From NCBI RefSeq assembly GCF_900044055.2, contig NZ_FCOX02000008.1:62001-126000 (forward strand): DNA of 64,000 bases, read 5' to 3'. The position numbers and the translations under genes were made by a program. Source of the DNA: Caballeronia calidae (GTDB lineage: Bacteria > Pseudomonadota > Gammaproteobacteria > Burkholderiales > Burkholderiaceae). Under the pieces are notes generated by a model that worked only from the letters and a program-made list of their open reading frames with translations, was not told the origin of the DNA and did no database searches. Each line of letters starts with the position of its first letter. Position 1 is the first letter of the stretch. Below are positions 37,379-45,800 of this stretch, piece after piece.

Positions 37379-38241
37379 TATCCCTTGCCTCCCGTCACCG
37401 GACCCGTGTAGAAGAAGCGGCGCGCGCCGAGCATGCCGCCCACGACGAGCAGTTGCACGAAGCCCATCACGATCGCGATGGTCGAAGCGAGCGCGTAATC
37501 GTAGTTCTCGAACGCGGCCTCCGATGCGGCGATCGAGATCACGCGCGTGGGGCCGGCCGGTGCGCCGAGCAGCACCGCCGACGGAAACACCGAGAACGCT
37601 TGAACGAACGAGAGACACGCGGTCATCGTGAGGCCGGGCAGCAGGAGCGGCAGATAGATCTGACGGAACTGTTGCCACGGGCTCGCGCCGAGCGTCGCGG
37701 CGGCGCGTGCGAGCGTCGGGTCGATGCCCGTCACATACGACAGCGTCAGCAGGAACGCAAACGGGAAGCCCGACACGATCAGCGAAATCAGCACGCCCCA
37801 GTAGTTGTGCGTGAGCCGCACTTCATCGCCATACAGATGCAGCGCCTGCAACGCCTGCGGGAACCAGCCGTTCGGGCTGAAGTAGGTCAGCATGCCGTCG
37901 GCGATCAGCACGGTGCCGAGCGTCACCGGCACGACGAGCAGCGTCGTCACGAACTTCTGCCACGGCGACGTGCGGCGCAGCGCGAACGCGACCGGCACCG
38001 ACACGCCCACGTTGATGATCGTCGCGGGCACGGCGAGCTTCAGCGTGACGACGATCGTCGGCCACATCGACGAATCGGTGAAGAACGTGACGTAGTTCGC
38101 CCAGATGCCGCCGCCGTTCATCGGATTGAAGGACAGCATCAGCCCGTACGCGAACGGATAGATGAACAGCGCGAGAATGAAAATGAGCGCCGGCGCGACG
38201 AGCCAGCCCTTCGGATCGCGCTGCGCGGGAAGCGCGATCAT
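37378..38241 (-). CDS. ABC transporter permease, first subunit
   Basis: A 287-residue permease with about six spans; the EAA loop reads RAAATLGASPWQQFRQIYLP. Ends one base into the next permease's start (TAATG) and begins overlapping the ATPase stop (ATGA), a tightly coupled operon. ATG 38241 is chosen because the longer frame lies in the ATPase gene. Confidence 0.88.
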   Translation of the reverse strand: MIALPAQRDPKGWLVAPALIFILALFIYPFAYGLMLSFNPMNGGGIWANYVTFFTDSSMWPTIVVTLKLAVPATIINVGVSVPVAFALRRTSPWQKFVTTLLVVPVTLGTVLIADGMLTYFSPNGWFPQALQALHLYGDEVRLTHNYWGVLISLIVSGFPFAFLLTLSYVTGIDPTLARAAATLGASPWQQFRQIYLPLLLPGLTMTACLSFVQAFSVFPSAVLLGAPAGPTRVISIAASEAAFENYDYALASTIAIVMGFVQLLVVGGMLGARRFFYTGPVTGGKG

Positions 38242-39314
38242 TTTTCTTCTCCGTAGACGAGCGTCTTCGACGGCGCGACGCGCAGCGAAATGCGCTCGCC
38301 TTCGCTGCATTCGCCCGCGATGCGCGCCCACAGCTTGCCGAACGCCGTGTTCACGATGATGAGCGAATCGCGGCCGCCGTATTCGACCACTTCGACGTGC
38401 GCATCGAATGCATTGTCGGCGCCGGGGGCAGCGCGCTCCATGTCCTCGGGACGCAGCGCGACGGACACGCGCTTGCTGTCGAAGCCTTCCATCGGCGTGC
38501 CGAGCAGCTTCACGCCGTTCGCGTTCACCGCGACCGATTCGCCCTGCGTGCCTTCGAGCGTCGCCTGCACGACATTCCGAAAGCCCATGAAACGCGCGAC
38601 ATGCAGGTTCTTCGGCCGCGAATAGACTTCCTTCGGCGACGCCACCTGTTGCACGACGCCCTCCTTCATCACGACGATGCGATCGGCCATCGAGAGCGCC
38701 TCGTCCTGATCGTGCGTCACGTAGATGGTCGCGCGCTCCAGCTTGCCGTGGATGCGGCGGATCTCGGCGCGCATCTCGATGCGCAGCTTGGTGTCGAGGT
38801 TCGACAGCGGCTCGTCCATCAGCACGAGCGGCGGCTCGATGACGATCGCGCGCGCGATCGCCACGCGCTGCTGCTGGCCGCCGGACAGCTGGCCGGGCAG
38901 CTTGGCGTCGTGGCCGATCAGCTGCACGAGCTGCAATGCGGCCTTCGCGCGCTTGGTCGCTTCCGCTTTCGACACGCCGCGCATCTTGAGGCCGAAGCCG
39001 ACGTTATCCAGCACCGACATATGCGGAAACAGCGCGTAGTTCTGAAAGACCATGCCGAAGCCGCGCTTCTCGGGCGGCAGCACGTCGATGCGCTTGTCGT
39101 CGAGCCAGATGCCGCCGCCGGTCAACGGCTGCAATCCGGCGATGCAGTTCAGCGCGGTCGACTTGCCGCAGCCCGACGGCCCGAGCAGCGCGATGAACTC
39201 GCCGCGCTGGATATTCAGATCGAGGCCCTTCAACGCGGCGAGCTGCTGCCCTTCCGCATTGGTGAAGCTGCGCGAGACCGAGTCGAGGCGCAACTGCTCA
39301 AAAGTGTGCTTCAT
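38238..39314 (-). CDS. ABC transporter ATP-binding protein (PotA/FbpC/UgpC-type)
   Basis: The 358-residue ATPase has Walker A GPSGCGKST (45-53), signature LSGGQQQRVAIARA, Walker B PLVLMDEPLSNLD, the H-loop YVTHDQDEALSMAD and a C-terminal regulatory TOBE-like domain (VSVALRPEDMER). It energises import through the two adjacent permeases. ATG 39314; the longer frame adds nine doubtful residues. Overlaps the permease start by ATGA. Confidence 0.92.
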   Translation of the reverse strand: MKHTFEQLRLDSVSRSFTNAEGQQLAALKGLDLNIQRGEFIALLGPSGCGKSTALNCIAGLQPLTGGGIWLDDKRIDVLPPEKRGFGMVFQNYALFPHMSVLDNVGFGLKMRGVSKAEATKRAKAALQLVQLIGHDAKLPGQLSGGQQQRVAIARAIVIEPPLVLMDEPLSNLDTKLRIEMRAEIRRIHGKLERATIYVTHDQDEALSMADRIVVMKEGVVQQVASPKEVYSRPKNLHVARFMGFRNVVQATLEGTQGESVAVNANGVKLLGTPMEGFDSKRVSVALRPEDMERAAPGADNAFDAHVEVVEYGGRDSLIIVNTAFGKLWARIAGECSEGERISLRVAPSKTLVYGEEK

Positions 39315-39395
39315 GACAATTTCCTGCGCTTTTTTGTACAAGCGGCGACGCTCCTCCGAGGGAACGCCGCCGTCTCATCACAGCGATACGCCAAC

Positions 39396-40568
39396 TTACT
39401 TGGTCTTGGCCGCGCCGATTTCGCGATCCCACTTCTGGAACGCCGCGACCATCGCCTGCGCGTTGAGCGGCAGCACGTGCGGACGATCCGCCAGCAGCTT
39501 CGCGTACTCGGGCCGGCCGAACTTCTGGATCACTTCCTGGCTCTTCGCAGGCGCCATCGAGAGCGGCACGTCCTTCACCGCCGGACCCGGATAGAAGTAG
39601 CCATCGTCATAGGTCAGGGCCTGCTGCGCCGGCTCGAGCATGAAGTTCATCAGCTTGTAGAGCACGTCGAGCTTTTCCTTCGGCACGCCCTTCGGGATCA
39701 CCATGTAATGCGCGTCGTTGACCCACGTCATGTTGTCGAACGCGCCGACCTTGAACTCCGCCGGCACGATGCCGAGCGCGCGCGGGTTGATGTCCCAGCC
39801 CGTCACGGTGACGGTCATGTCGCGCGTGCCTTCACCCAGTTCCTTCATCACGGCGGAAGTGCCGCCCGGGTAGTACGGGATGCAGTCGTTCAGCTGCTTG
39901 AGGAACGCCCAGGTCTTGTCCCAGCCGTTGACCGGGTCCATCGGGTCCTTGTCGCCGAGCACGTACGGCAGGCCCATCAGGAAAGTGCGCCCCGGACCGG
40001 AGTTGGCCGGACGCGCATAGATGAGCTTGTTCGGATGCGCCTTGCACCACGCGAGCAGCTGATCCGGCGTCTTCGGCACGTCGGTGACTTTGGCCGGGTT
40101 GTATTCGAGCAGCGGACCGGCCGGCATGTAGGTCACTTCGAGACCGTAGCCCTGCGCGATGTCCTGCATCTTGCGCGGGCCGGGCGCGTACTTGTCGAGC
40201 ACGCCGGGGAACGCCTTCGACTGATCCGGCAGCAGCTTTTCCCACAGGCCTTGCTGAATGCCGGCCGCGAGCGCGTCGGTGCCGGTCACGACGAGGTCGA
40301 TATCCGAGCGGCCCGCCGCCTGCATCGCCTTGATCTTGCCCGGCAGCTGCGGCGCGGGCGCGTTCGTGAAGGTGATGCTGGACACGAGGTTGGGATACTT
40401 GGCCTTGAACGCCTCGAAGCCCTTTTGCGTCAGTTGCAGATTGCCTGCGACGTCGACGATGTTGATCGATACGGGATCGGCCGCGCGCGCCGCGCTCATG
40501 CCGAATGCCGCGGTCACGGCGACGCAAACCGCCGCCAGTTTTACTGACAGTCCTGCCTTGAAAGCCAT
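39396..40568 (-). CDS. ABC transporter periplasmic substrate-binding protein (family 1)
   Basis: The 390-residue solute-binding protein has a Sec signal cleaved after about residue 29 (SAARA) and the two-lobe type II fold features (SINIVDVAGNLQLTQKGFEA, DIDLVVTGTDAL, WVNDAHYMVIPKGVPKE). Relatives bind small organic anions, polyamines or phosphonates, so the ligand is uncertain. ATG 40568 is preceded by GAGGAG. It is the first gene of the ABC set; the aldolase gene upstream is 343 nt away and may not share its transcript. Confidence 0.88.
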   Translation of the reverse strand: MAFKAGLSVKLAAVCVAVTAAFGMSAARAADPVSINIVDVAGNLQLTQKGFEAFKAKYPNLVSSITFTNAPAPQLPGKIKAMQAAGRSDIDLVVTGTDALAAGIQQGLWEKLLPDQSKAFPGVLDKYAPGPRKMQDIAQGYGLEVTYMPAGPLLEYNPAKVTDVPKTPDQLLAWCKAHPNKLIYARPANSGPGRTFLMGLPYVLGDKDPMDPVNGWDKTWAFLKQLNDCIPYYPGGTSAVMKELGEGTRDMTVTVTGWDINPRALGIVPAEFKVGAFDNMTWVNDAHYMVIPKGVPKEKLDVLYKLMNFMLEPAQQALTYDDGYFYPGPAVKDVPLSMAPAKSQEVIQKFGRPEYAKLLADRPHVLPLNAQAMVAAFQKWDREIGAAKTK

Positions 40569-40911
40569 GTTGTCTCCTCACTTCTCTCGCAACCGTGGGT
40601 TGGGAAGAGGTCCGGTCGTATCGTCGATGTTGTCGATTGTGTCGATCGCCGGCCTGATTTTGCTTCGTTCTGTTTTATCGCGTGTTTTCGTGCGCGTGCG
40701 TCCTCGTTGCGGCTGGATGCTGAAAAATAGCCAACGCGGTTATAGGATGTCAAGCAAATCAGATCACGCCGAGGCTGTTACCGAAACAGCGCAGGCGCCC
40801 TTTTTCCTCTGCCGATAGCGCTTTGCAAGCTGTCTCGGGATATACCCCGAGCGCGTGTTACCTCGCTGTTTAACCGCGTTTAACCGCGGGTTTCCCGTTA
40901 GTTTTCGCTGG
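40569..40911. promoter_or_regulatory. 343-nt intergenic region upstream of the ABC importer
   Basis: No gene recognised. It contains a small CTCGGG/CCCGAG hairpin (40834-40851) and two abutting copies of GTTTAACCGCG (40868-40878, 40878-40888). No TTGTNNNACAA operator like that upstream of the aldolase is present, nor a convincing terminator. Confidence 0.45.
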
Positions 40912-41844
40912 CTATCGTTGCTTGCTGACGACTTCGTCGAACGCGAGAAGTCTGCGCGCTTCCCGTGCGATGACAGGCAGCGAAGCGTCGGGCGACGCAC
41001 TCAGCAGCGGCAGGATCGGACCCATGTCGGCGATGCCGGAAAGCGTCACGGCATCGTGCAGCACGCGAATCAGGGAGATGTCGTCGCGCAGCGTTTCGAG
41101 CGGCAGGAAGTGGTCGTGCAGCGCTTTGCCTTCATCCATGCGGCCGTCCTTCGCGGCGCGCAGAAGCGCCATCACCGCGTGCGGCGCGATGCATCCCGAG
41201 CCGGTCGTCCAGGAGGCGAGACCGAAGTCGCGCGTGTGGATCAGCGCCGGACGCTCGCCCATGCCCGACACGACCTTCGATGCCGGCACGCATTCGAGCA
41301 GGCGACGCAGATAGCCGTCGTCGGCCGGATCGGCGCGGACGATCGCATATTTCACCGCGAGCAGCGTGCCTTCGTCGACGAGCGCGGCGAGCGTATCGAC
41401 GTCGATGTAGCCCTCGCTCTTGATATAGAGGGTGAACGGCATGCCCGCGACATCGACGAGGCGCCTGAGACCATCGGCGACGCCCTGCGATGTCGTGAAG
41501 CCCGCGAGCGGGAGAATCATCGCGGTGCGGTAGTCCGTCTGCGCGAGGATGCGCGACTGATCGAGCATCTTGCCGTAGTCGGGGCCGATGGCCGGAATGA
41601 CGCGCGTGTGCGGACCGGCGAGTTCGGCCAACATGTCAAGCAACTCGCGATATTCGCTGACGGCGACGTGATACAGATTCGCGTTGCCGCCATACAGCAA
41701 CGTGCGCACGCCGCCCGCCTCGATATGCGCGATGAGCTTGCGGTTCTGGTCCGGATCGAGCGAATAATCCGCGCGCCGCGCCAGAGGCGGCACGGCCAAG
41801 ACGGTTTCGGAGAACTCGCTGACGACGATGGGATCGATGTTCAT
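40912..41844 (-). CDS. Dihydrodipicolinate synthase family (class I aldolase) protein
   Basis: The 310-residue protein resembles the DapA/NAL/KDG-aldolase superfamily: GGVRTLLYGGNANLYHVA, RVIPAIGPDY, PFTLYIKSEGYID (catalytic Tyr region) and LLAVKYAIV, with the Schiff-base Lys in the usual position. It is not typical DapA and more likely cleaves or dehydrates a 2-keto-3-deoxy sugar acid or related compound. ATG 41844 follows GCGAGG. It has its own clear promoter and GntR-type operators. Confidence 0.82.
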   Translation of the reverse strand: MNIDPIVVSEFSETVLAVPPLARRADYSLDPDQNRKLIAHIEAGGVRTLLYGGNANLYHVAVSEYRELLDMLAELAGPHTRVIPAIGPDYGKMLDQSRILAQTDYRTAMILPLAGFTTSQGVADGLRRLVDVAGMPFTLYIKSEGYIDVDTLAALVDEGTLLAVKYAIVRADPADDGYLRRLLECVPASKVVSGMGERPALIHTRDFGLASWTTGSGCIAPHAVMALLRAAKDGRMDEGKALHDHFLPLETLRDDISLIRVLHDAVTLSGIADMGPILPLLSASPDASLPVIAREARRLLAFDEVVSKQR

Positions 41845-41876
41845 GGCGCCTCGCTGGATCGGTGAGAGAGTCACCG

Positions 41877-41909
41877 AAATTAGCAAGATGGCCAAAAGTT
41901 GTCAAACAA
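41877..41909 (-). promoter_or_regulatory. Sigma70 promoter with overlapping palindrome for the aldolase gene
   Basis: Read on the minus strand: TTGACA (41905-41900), 17-bp spacer, TAATTT (41882-41877), about 33 nt before the aldolase ATG. The palindrome TTGTTTGACAA (41909-41899) covers the -35. Confidence 0.75.
41899..41909. promoter_or_regulatory. GntR/FCD operator site 1 (TTGTNNNACAA)
   Basis: TTGTCAAACAA, inside a longer perfect repeat AAAGTTG-TCAAA-CAACTTT (41895-41913). It covers the -35 of the aldolase promoter, so binding would block polymerase. Confidence 0.65.
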
Positions 41910-41950
41910 CTTTGCCCGGACTCGAAACTTTTAGCGCGCCGCGATCAAGG

Positions 41951-41961
41951 TTGTGTGACAA
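41951..41961. promoter_or_regulatory. GntR/FCD operator site 2 (TTGTNNNACAA)
   Basis: TTGTGTGACAA, within perfect palindrome GTTGT-GTG-ACAAC (41950-41962). It shares the 4-bp arms of site 1 and lies 52 bp from it, about five helical turns, immediately downstream of the GntR gene's stop. Confidence 0.6.
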
Positions 41962-41976
41962 CTGCCGCGAGCCTGG

Positions 41977-42669
41977 TCAGTTGCCGAACATGCGGTCGAC
42001 GGCATTCTCGAGATGCGCTCGCATCGCCTTTCCGGCGCGGGCGGGATCACGCGCGCGGATTGCTTCGAGCACGTCGAGATGCTCCCGTTGCACGAGCCGC
42101 TGGCGTTCCACTGTCTTGACGAACGAGAGATTGCGCGACAGGTTCATGCTGAACTCGACCTGTTCCTCGATGAACGACAGCACCGTGATGAAGAACTGAT
42201 TCTTCGACGCCCGCGCGACGGCGAGATGGAACGCGAAATCGTCCTTTGCGCCGATGCCCTGCTGCGCTTCGACGATGCGTTCGAGCCGGTCCCACGCGTC
42301 CTGAATCGCGCGGATGTCGTCTTCGTCGGCCTTGATGGCGGCGAGCTCGGCCGCGCCGGACTCCGTCACCACGCGAAATTCGTAGCAACGGCGGATGTCG
42401 GACAGCGTTTCGAGCGGCGCGAAGCGGCGCACGTCCGGATCGGGGCGGCGTCCGACGATCGTCCCCGAGCCGCGCCGCGTCACGATGATGCCGTCCGCGC
42501 GCAGCCGCGCCAGCGCCTCGCGCACGGTCGGACGCGAGGTCGCGAAACGTTCGGCGAGTGCGTGCTCGGTGAGGAGCCGGTCGCCTTCCTTGAACTCACC
42601 TTCGATGATGCTGTTGAGGATGTCGCTGTAGATCCGGTCGGCGAGTCCGGATGACTTACGCTCGTTCAT
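41977..42669 (-). CDS. GntR family regulator, FCD (FadR) subfamily
   Basis: The 230-residue repressor-type protein has a winged HTH (residues 10-75, IIEGEFKEGDRLLTEHALAE, SRPTVREALARLRADGI, RRGSGTIV) and an all-helical FCD ligand domain with candidate metal-binding Asp/His residues (DDFAFHLAVA, REHLDVLEAI). It probably controls the adjacent aldolase and ABC importer, responding to the imported sugar acid or an intermediate. ATG 42669; the upstream frame is discarded. Two TTGTNNNACAA palindromes lie just downstream. Confidence 0.88.
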   Translation of the reverse strand: MNERKSSGLADRIYSDILNSIIEGEFKEGDRLLTEHALAERFATSRPTVREALARLRADGIIVTRRGSGTIVGRRPDPDVRRFAPLETLSDIRRCYEFRVVTESGAAELAAIKADEDDIRAIQDAWDRLERIVEAQQGIGAKDDFAFHLAVARASKNQFFITVLSFIEEQVEFSMNLSRNLSFVKTVERQRLVQREHLDVLEAIRARDPARAGKAMRAHLENAVDRMFGN

Positions 42670-42748
42670 GTTCGCGCGGGACGTGCTTGTCAGGGTGGTC
42701 AACGATTGTAAGGCAGATTTTTCGCCCAAAGATGGGCGACCGCGTGTC

Positions 42749-42787
42749 AAAAAAAAATCGGTCGACGCAATCGCTGCGTCGACCGAT
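42749..42787 (-). terminator. Rho-independent terminator of the adhesin gene
   Basis: A perfect 13-bp stem (ATCGGTCGACGCA 42757-42769; TGCGTCGACCGAT 42775-42787) with a 5-nt loop followed on the minus strand by nine T. It is 41 nt after the adhesin stop. Confidence 0.92.
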
Positions 42788-42827
42788 CCGGATCGCCCTG
42801 ATGCTACGTCAGGCGATTACCACGGCA

Positions 42828-45800
42828 TTACCACTGATGACCGGCCCCGATGGTGAAGCCGACGTTGCCGGAACTGCTGGTGTTGCCCGATGCCTTCACG
42901 ACCCACTTGTCGTCCTGCGTGACATACGAGATGCCGATTGCCGCACCGGAGGCACCCGCGTAACGCGCACCCGCGATCGCCACCATGGTCTTGCCGGGAG
43001 TCGTAGGCTGCGGCAATCCTGCGGCGGCCATCGCGGCGGCGATACCGCCGTAGGCCGTTTTCGACACGTCGTTGATCTGGCTCTGCACGCCGGCGATGCG
43101 CGAATCGGTATAGCTTTGCGATTGCGCCGCCGCCAGATTCAGTTGACGGACGTTGACCGCGTCGGTGGCCTGCGTACCGTCGGCGACGTTCGTGATCTGA
43201 CGCTCGTTGCCCGCCGATCCCACCGACACCGTGTTGACGCGGTCCGCCACGGAATTCGCACCCAGCGCGACGGAGTTGTCGGCGGTCGCGCTCGCGTTTG
43301 CGCCCATCGCGGTGGCGTGCGCGCCCGTCGCGCTGGCGGCTTCGGTGTCGCGATTGCCCTGCGCGGCGAACATCGGATTGCCGCCGGTCTCGGCGATGTT
43401 CGTCACGCGATCGATCGCGGCGTTCATCTGGTTCACGTTCACGGCATCGGTGCCCGCAACGCCTTCCCCGACGTTGTGAATCGTCGTGTTGACCGTGCCG
43501 TCGCCGAGCGTGAGGCTCGAGTAGTCGGTAGTGCCGTCCGCTTTGGTGTCGTACGTCACGGCCGTCTTCGACGAGCCATCGCCATTGATGAGCCCGGCCT
43601 GCTTCAACTGGGACACGTTGACTGCGTCCGTATCTGCCGTGCCGGCGGCGACGTTGGTGATCTGACGCTCCGCGCCCTTCGCACCGACCGACACGCTGTT
43701 GTCCCGATCCGCCACCGAGTTCGAACCCAGCGCGACGGCGTTGTTCGCCGCAGCCTGGGCGTTGCCTCCGATCGCGACGGATTCCGTACCGGTCGCCGAC
43801 GAATCGTTCAACGTCGAGTTGGCGTGGAAGTACGTGATGCCACCACCCTCGTTGATATTGTTCAGCGTGTTGTTGATCGTGGCGATGTTGGCGGTGTTCT
43901 GCGTCACGCGGTCATCGAGATTCGTCAACGCACCACCGACCGTGTTGTACGTCGAGTTGTCCTTGAACGTGTAGGTCGGCGGCGTGACCTTGCCGTCTGC
44001 GTCGACCGATGCGCCGCCGCCCAGAGCGTCCGCGGTGCTTTGCGCGGTTGCAAAGAGTTGCGAGCCGTTGATCGCTTCGTGGCTCGTGGCGTCGACCTTG
44101 CCGTTGGCCACGTTGTCGATCGTCACCTGGGCCGCGGGATCCTCGGCATGCAGCGTGATCCTGGTGCGCGACGGATCGTCGTAGGTCACCGTGTTCGCGA
44201 GGCTGGTCGAGATCGTCGACGTCAACTGCGAGACGTTGACGGCGTCCGTCGAATCGATGCCTGCGGCGACGTTCGTGATCCGGCGTTCCGCATCCGGCGC
44301 ACCGACCGACACCGTGTTCGCCTGATCCGCCACGGAGTTCGAGCCGAGCGCGACGGAATTGTCCGCCGACGCCACCGCCGCGCCACCGATCGCCACCGAT
44401 TCCGCGCCCGTCGGGGACGAATCCGCCAGTGTCGAGTTGGCGTGGAAATACTTGATGCCGGTGTTGTAGATGGTGCTCAACGACGTGTTGATGGTGGTGA
44501 TGTCGTTGGTGTTCTGCGTCACGCGGCCGTCGAGGTTCGTCAGCGCGTCACCGACATTGTCGAACGTCGAGTTGTCCTTGTCTGTGAACGTGTAGCTCGG
44601 CTTGACGATCTTGCCGTCTGCGTCGACCGATGCGCCGCCGCCCAGAGCGTCCGCGGTGCTTTGCGCGGTTGCAAAGAGTTGCGAGCCGTTGATCGCTTCG
44701 TGGCTCGTGGCGTCGACCTTGCCGTTGGCCACGTTGTCGATCGTCACCTGGGCCGCGGGATCCTCGGCATGCAGCGTGATCCTGGTGCGCGACGGATCAT
44801 CGTAGGTCACCGTGTTCGCGAGGCTGGTCGAGATCGTCGACGTCAACTGCGAGACGTTGACGGCGTCCGTCGAATCGATGCCTGCGGCGACGTTCGTGAT
44901 CCGGCGTTCCGCATCCGGCGCACCGACCGACACCGTGTTCGCCTGATCCGCCACGGAGTTCGAGCCGAGCGCGACGGAATTGTCCGCCGACGCCACCGCC
45001 GCGCCACCGATCGCCACCGATTCCGCGCCCGTCGGGGACGAATCCGCCAGTGTCGAGTTGGCGTGGAAATACTTGATGCCGGTGTTGTAGATGGTGCTCA
45101 ACGACGTGTTGATGGTGGTGATGTCGTTGGTGTTCTGCGTCACGCGGCCATCGAGGTTCGTCAGCGCGTCACCGACATTGTCGAACGTCGAGTTGTCCTT
45201 GTCTGTGAACGTGTAGGTCGGCGGCGTGACCTTGCCGTCGGAGTCCACCGATGCGCCGCCGCCCAGAGCGTCCGCGACGCTTTGCGCGGTTGCAAAGAGT
45301 TGCGAGCCGTTCACGGCTTGCAGACTGTTTTCGTTCACCGCGCCGGGGGCCACGTTGTCGAGCGTCACGGGCGTTCCGAGCGTGCCGAATGTCACGCTCG
45401 TGTGATCCGGAGTGTCGTATTGAACCGTGTTGCTCAGCGCGACCGACAGCGAACTGACGCCCGTCGACAGGGAGCCGACGGCGGTCGAGGTCGAGGTCGA
45501 CAACGTGTCGATGCCGGTGGACAGGGAGATCACCGCAGTCGAGGTGGACGCCGACAGTGTGTCAATGCCCGTTGACAGGGAGGCAATGTTGGACGTCGCC
45601 GTGCTCAACCCCGTCGATAGGGAGGCGACGCTCGAGGTTACCGTGCTCAGGCCGGTGGAGGTCGAGCTGGACAATGAGTCGAAACCCGTCGACAGCGAAT
45701 TGACGCCCGACGTTACCGTGCTCAGACCCGTCGACAGCGAACCTACGTCGGAGGTTACCGTGCTCAGGCCGGTCGAGAGCGAGCCTACGTCGGAAGTTAC

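Noticed and set aside
42651..45575. 974-codon plus-strand open frame inside the adhesin
   Set aside because: It is antisense to a well-supported adhesin with a signal, repeats and anchor, and arises from the repeat composition; protein sequence is Arg/His-rich and low quality.
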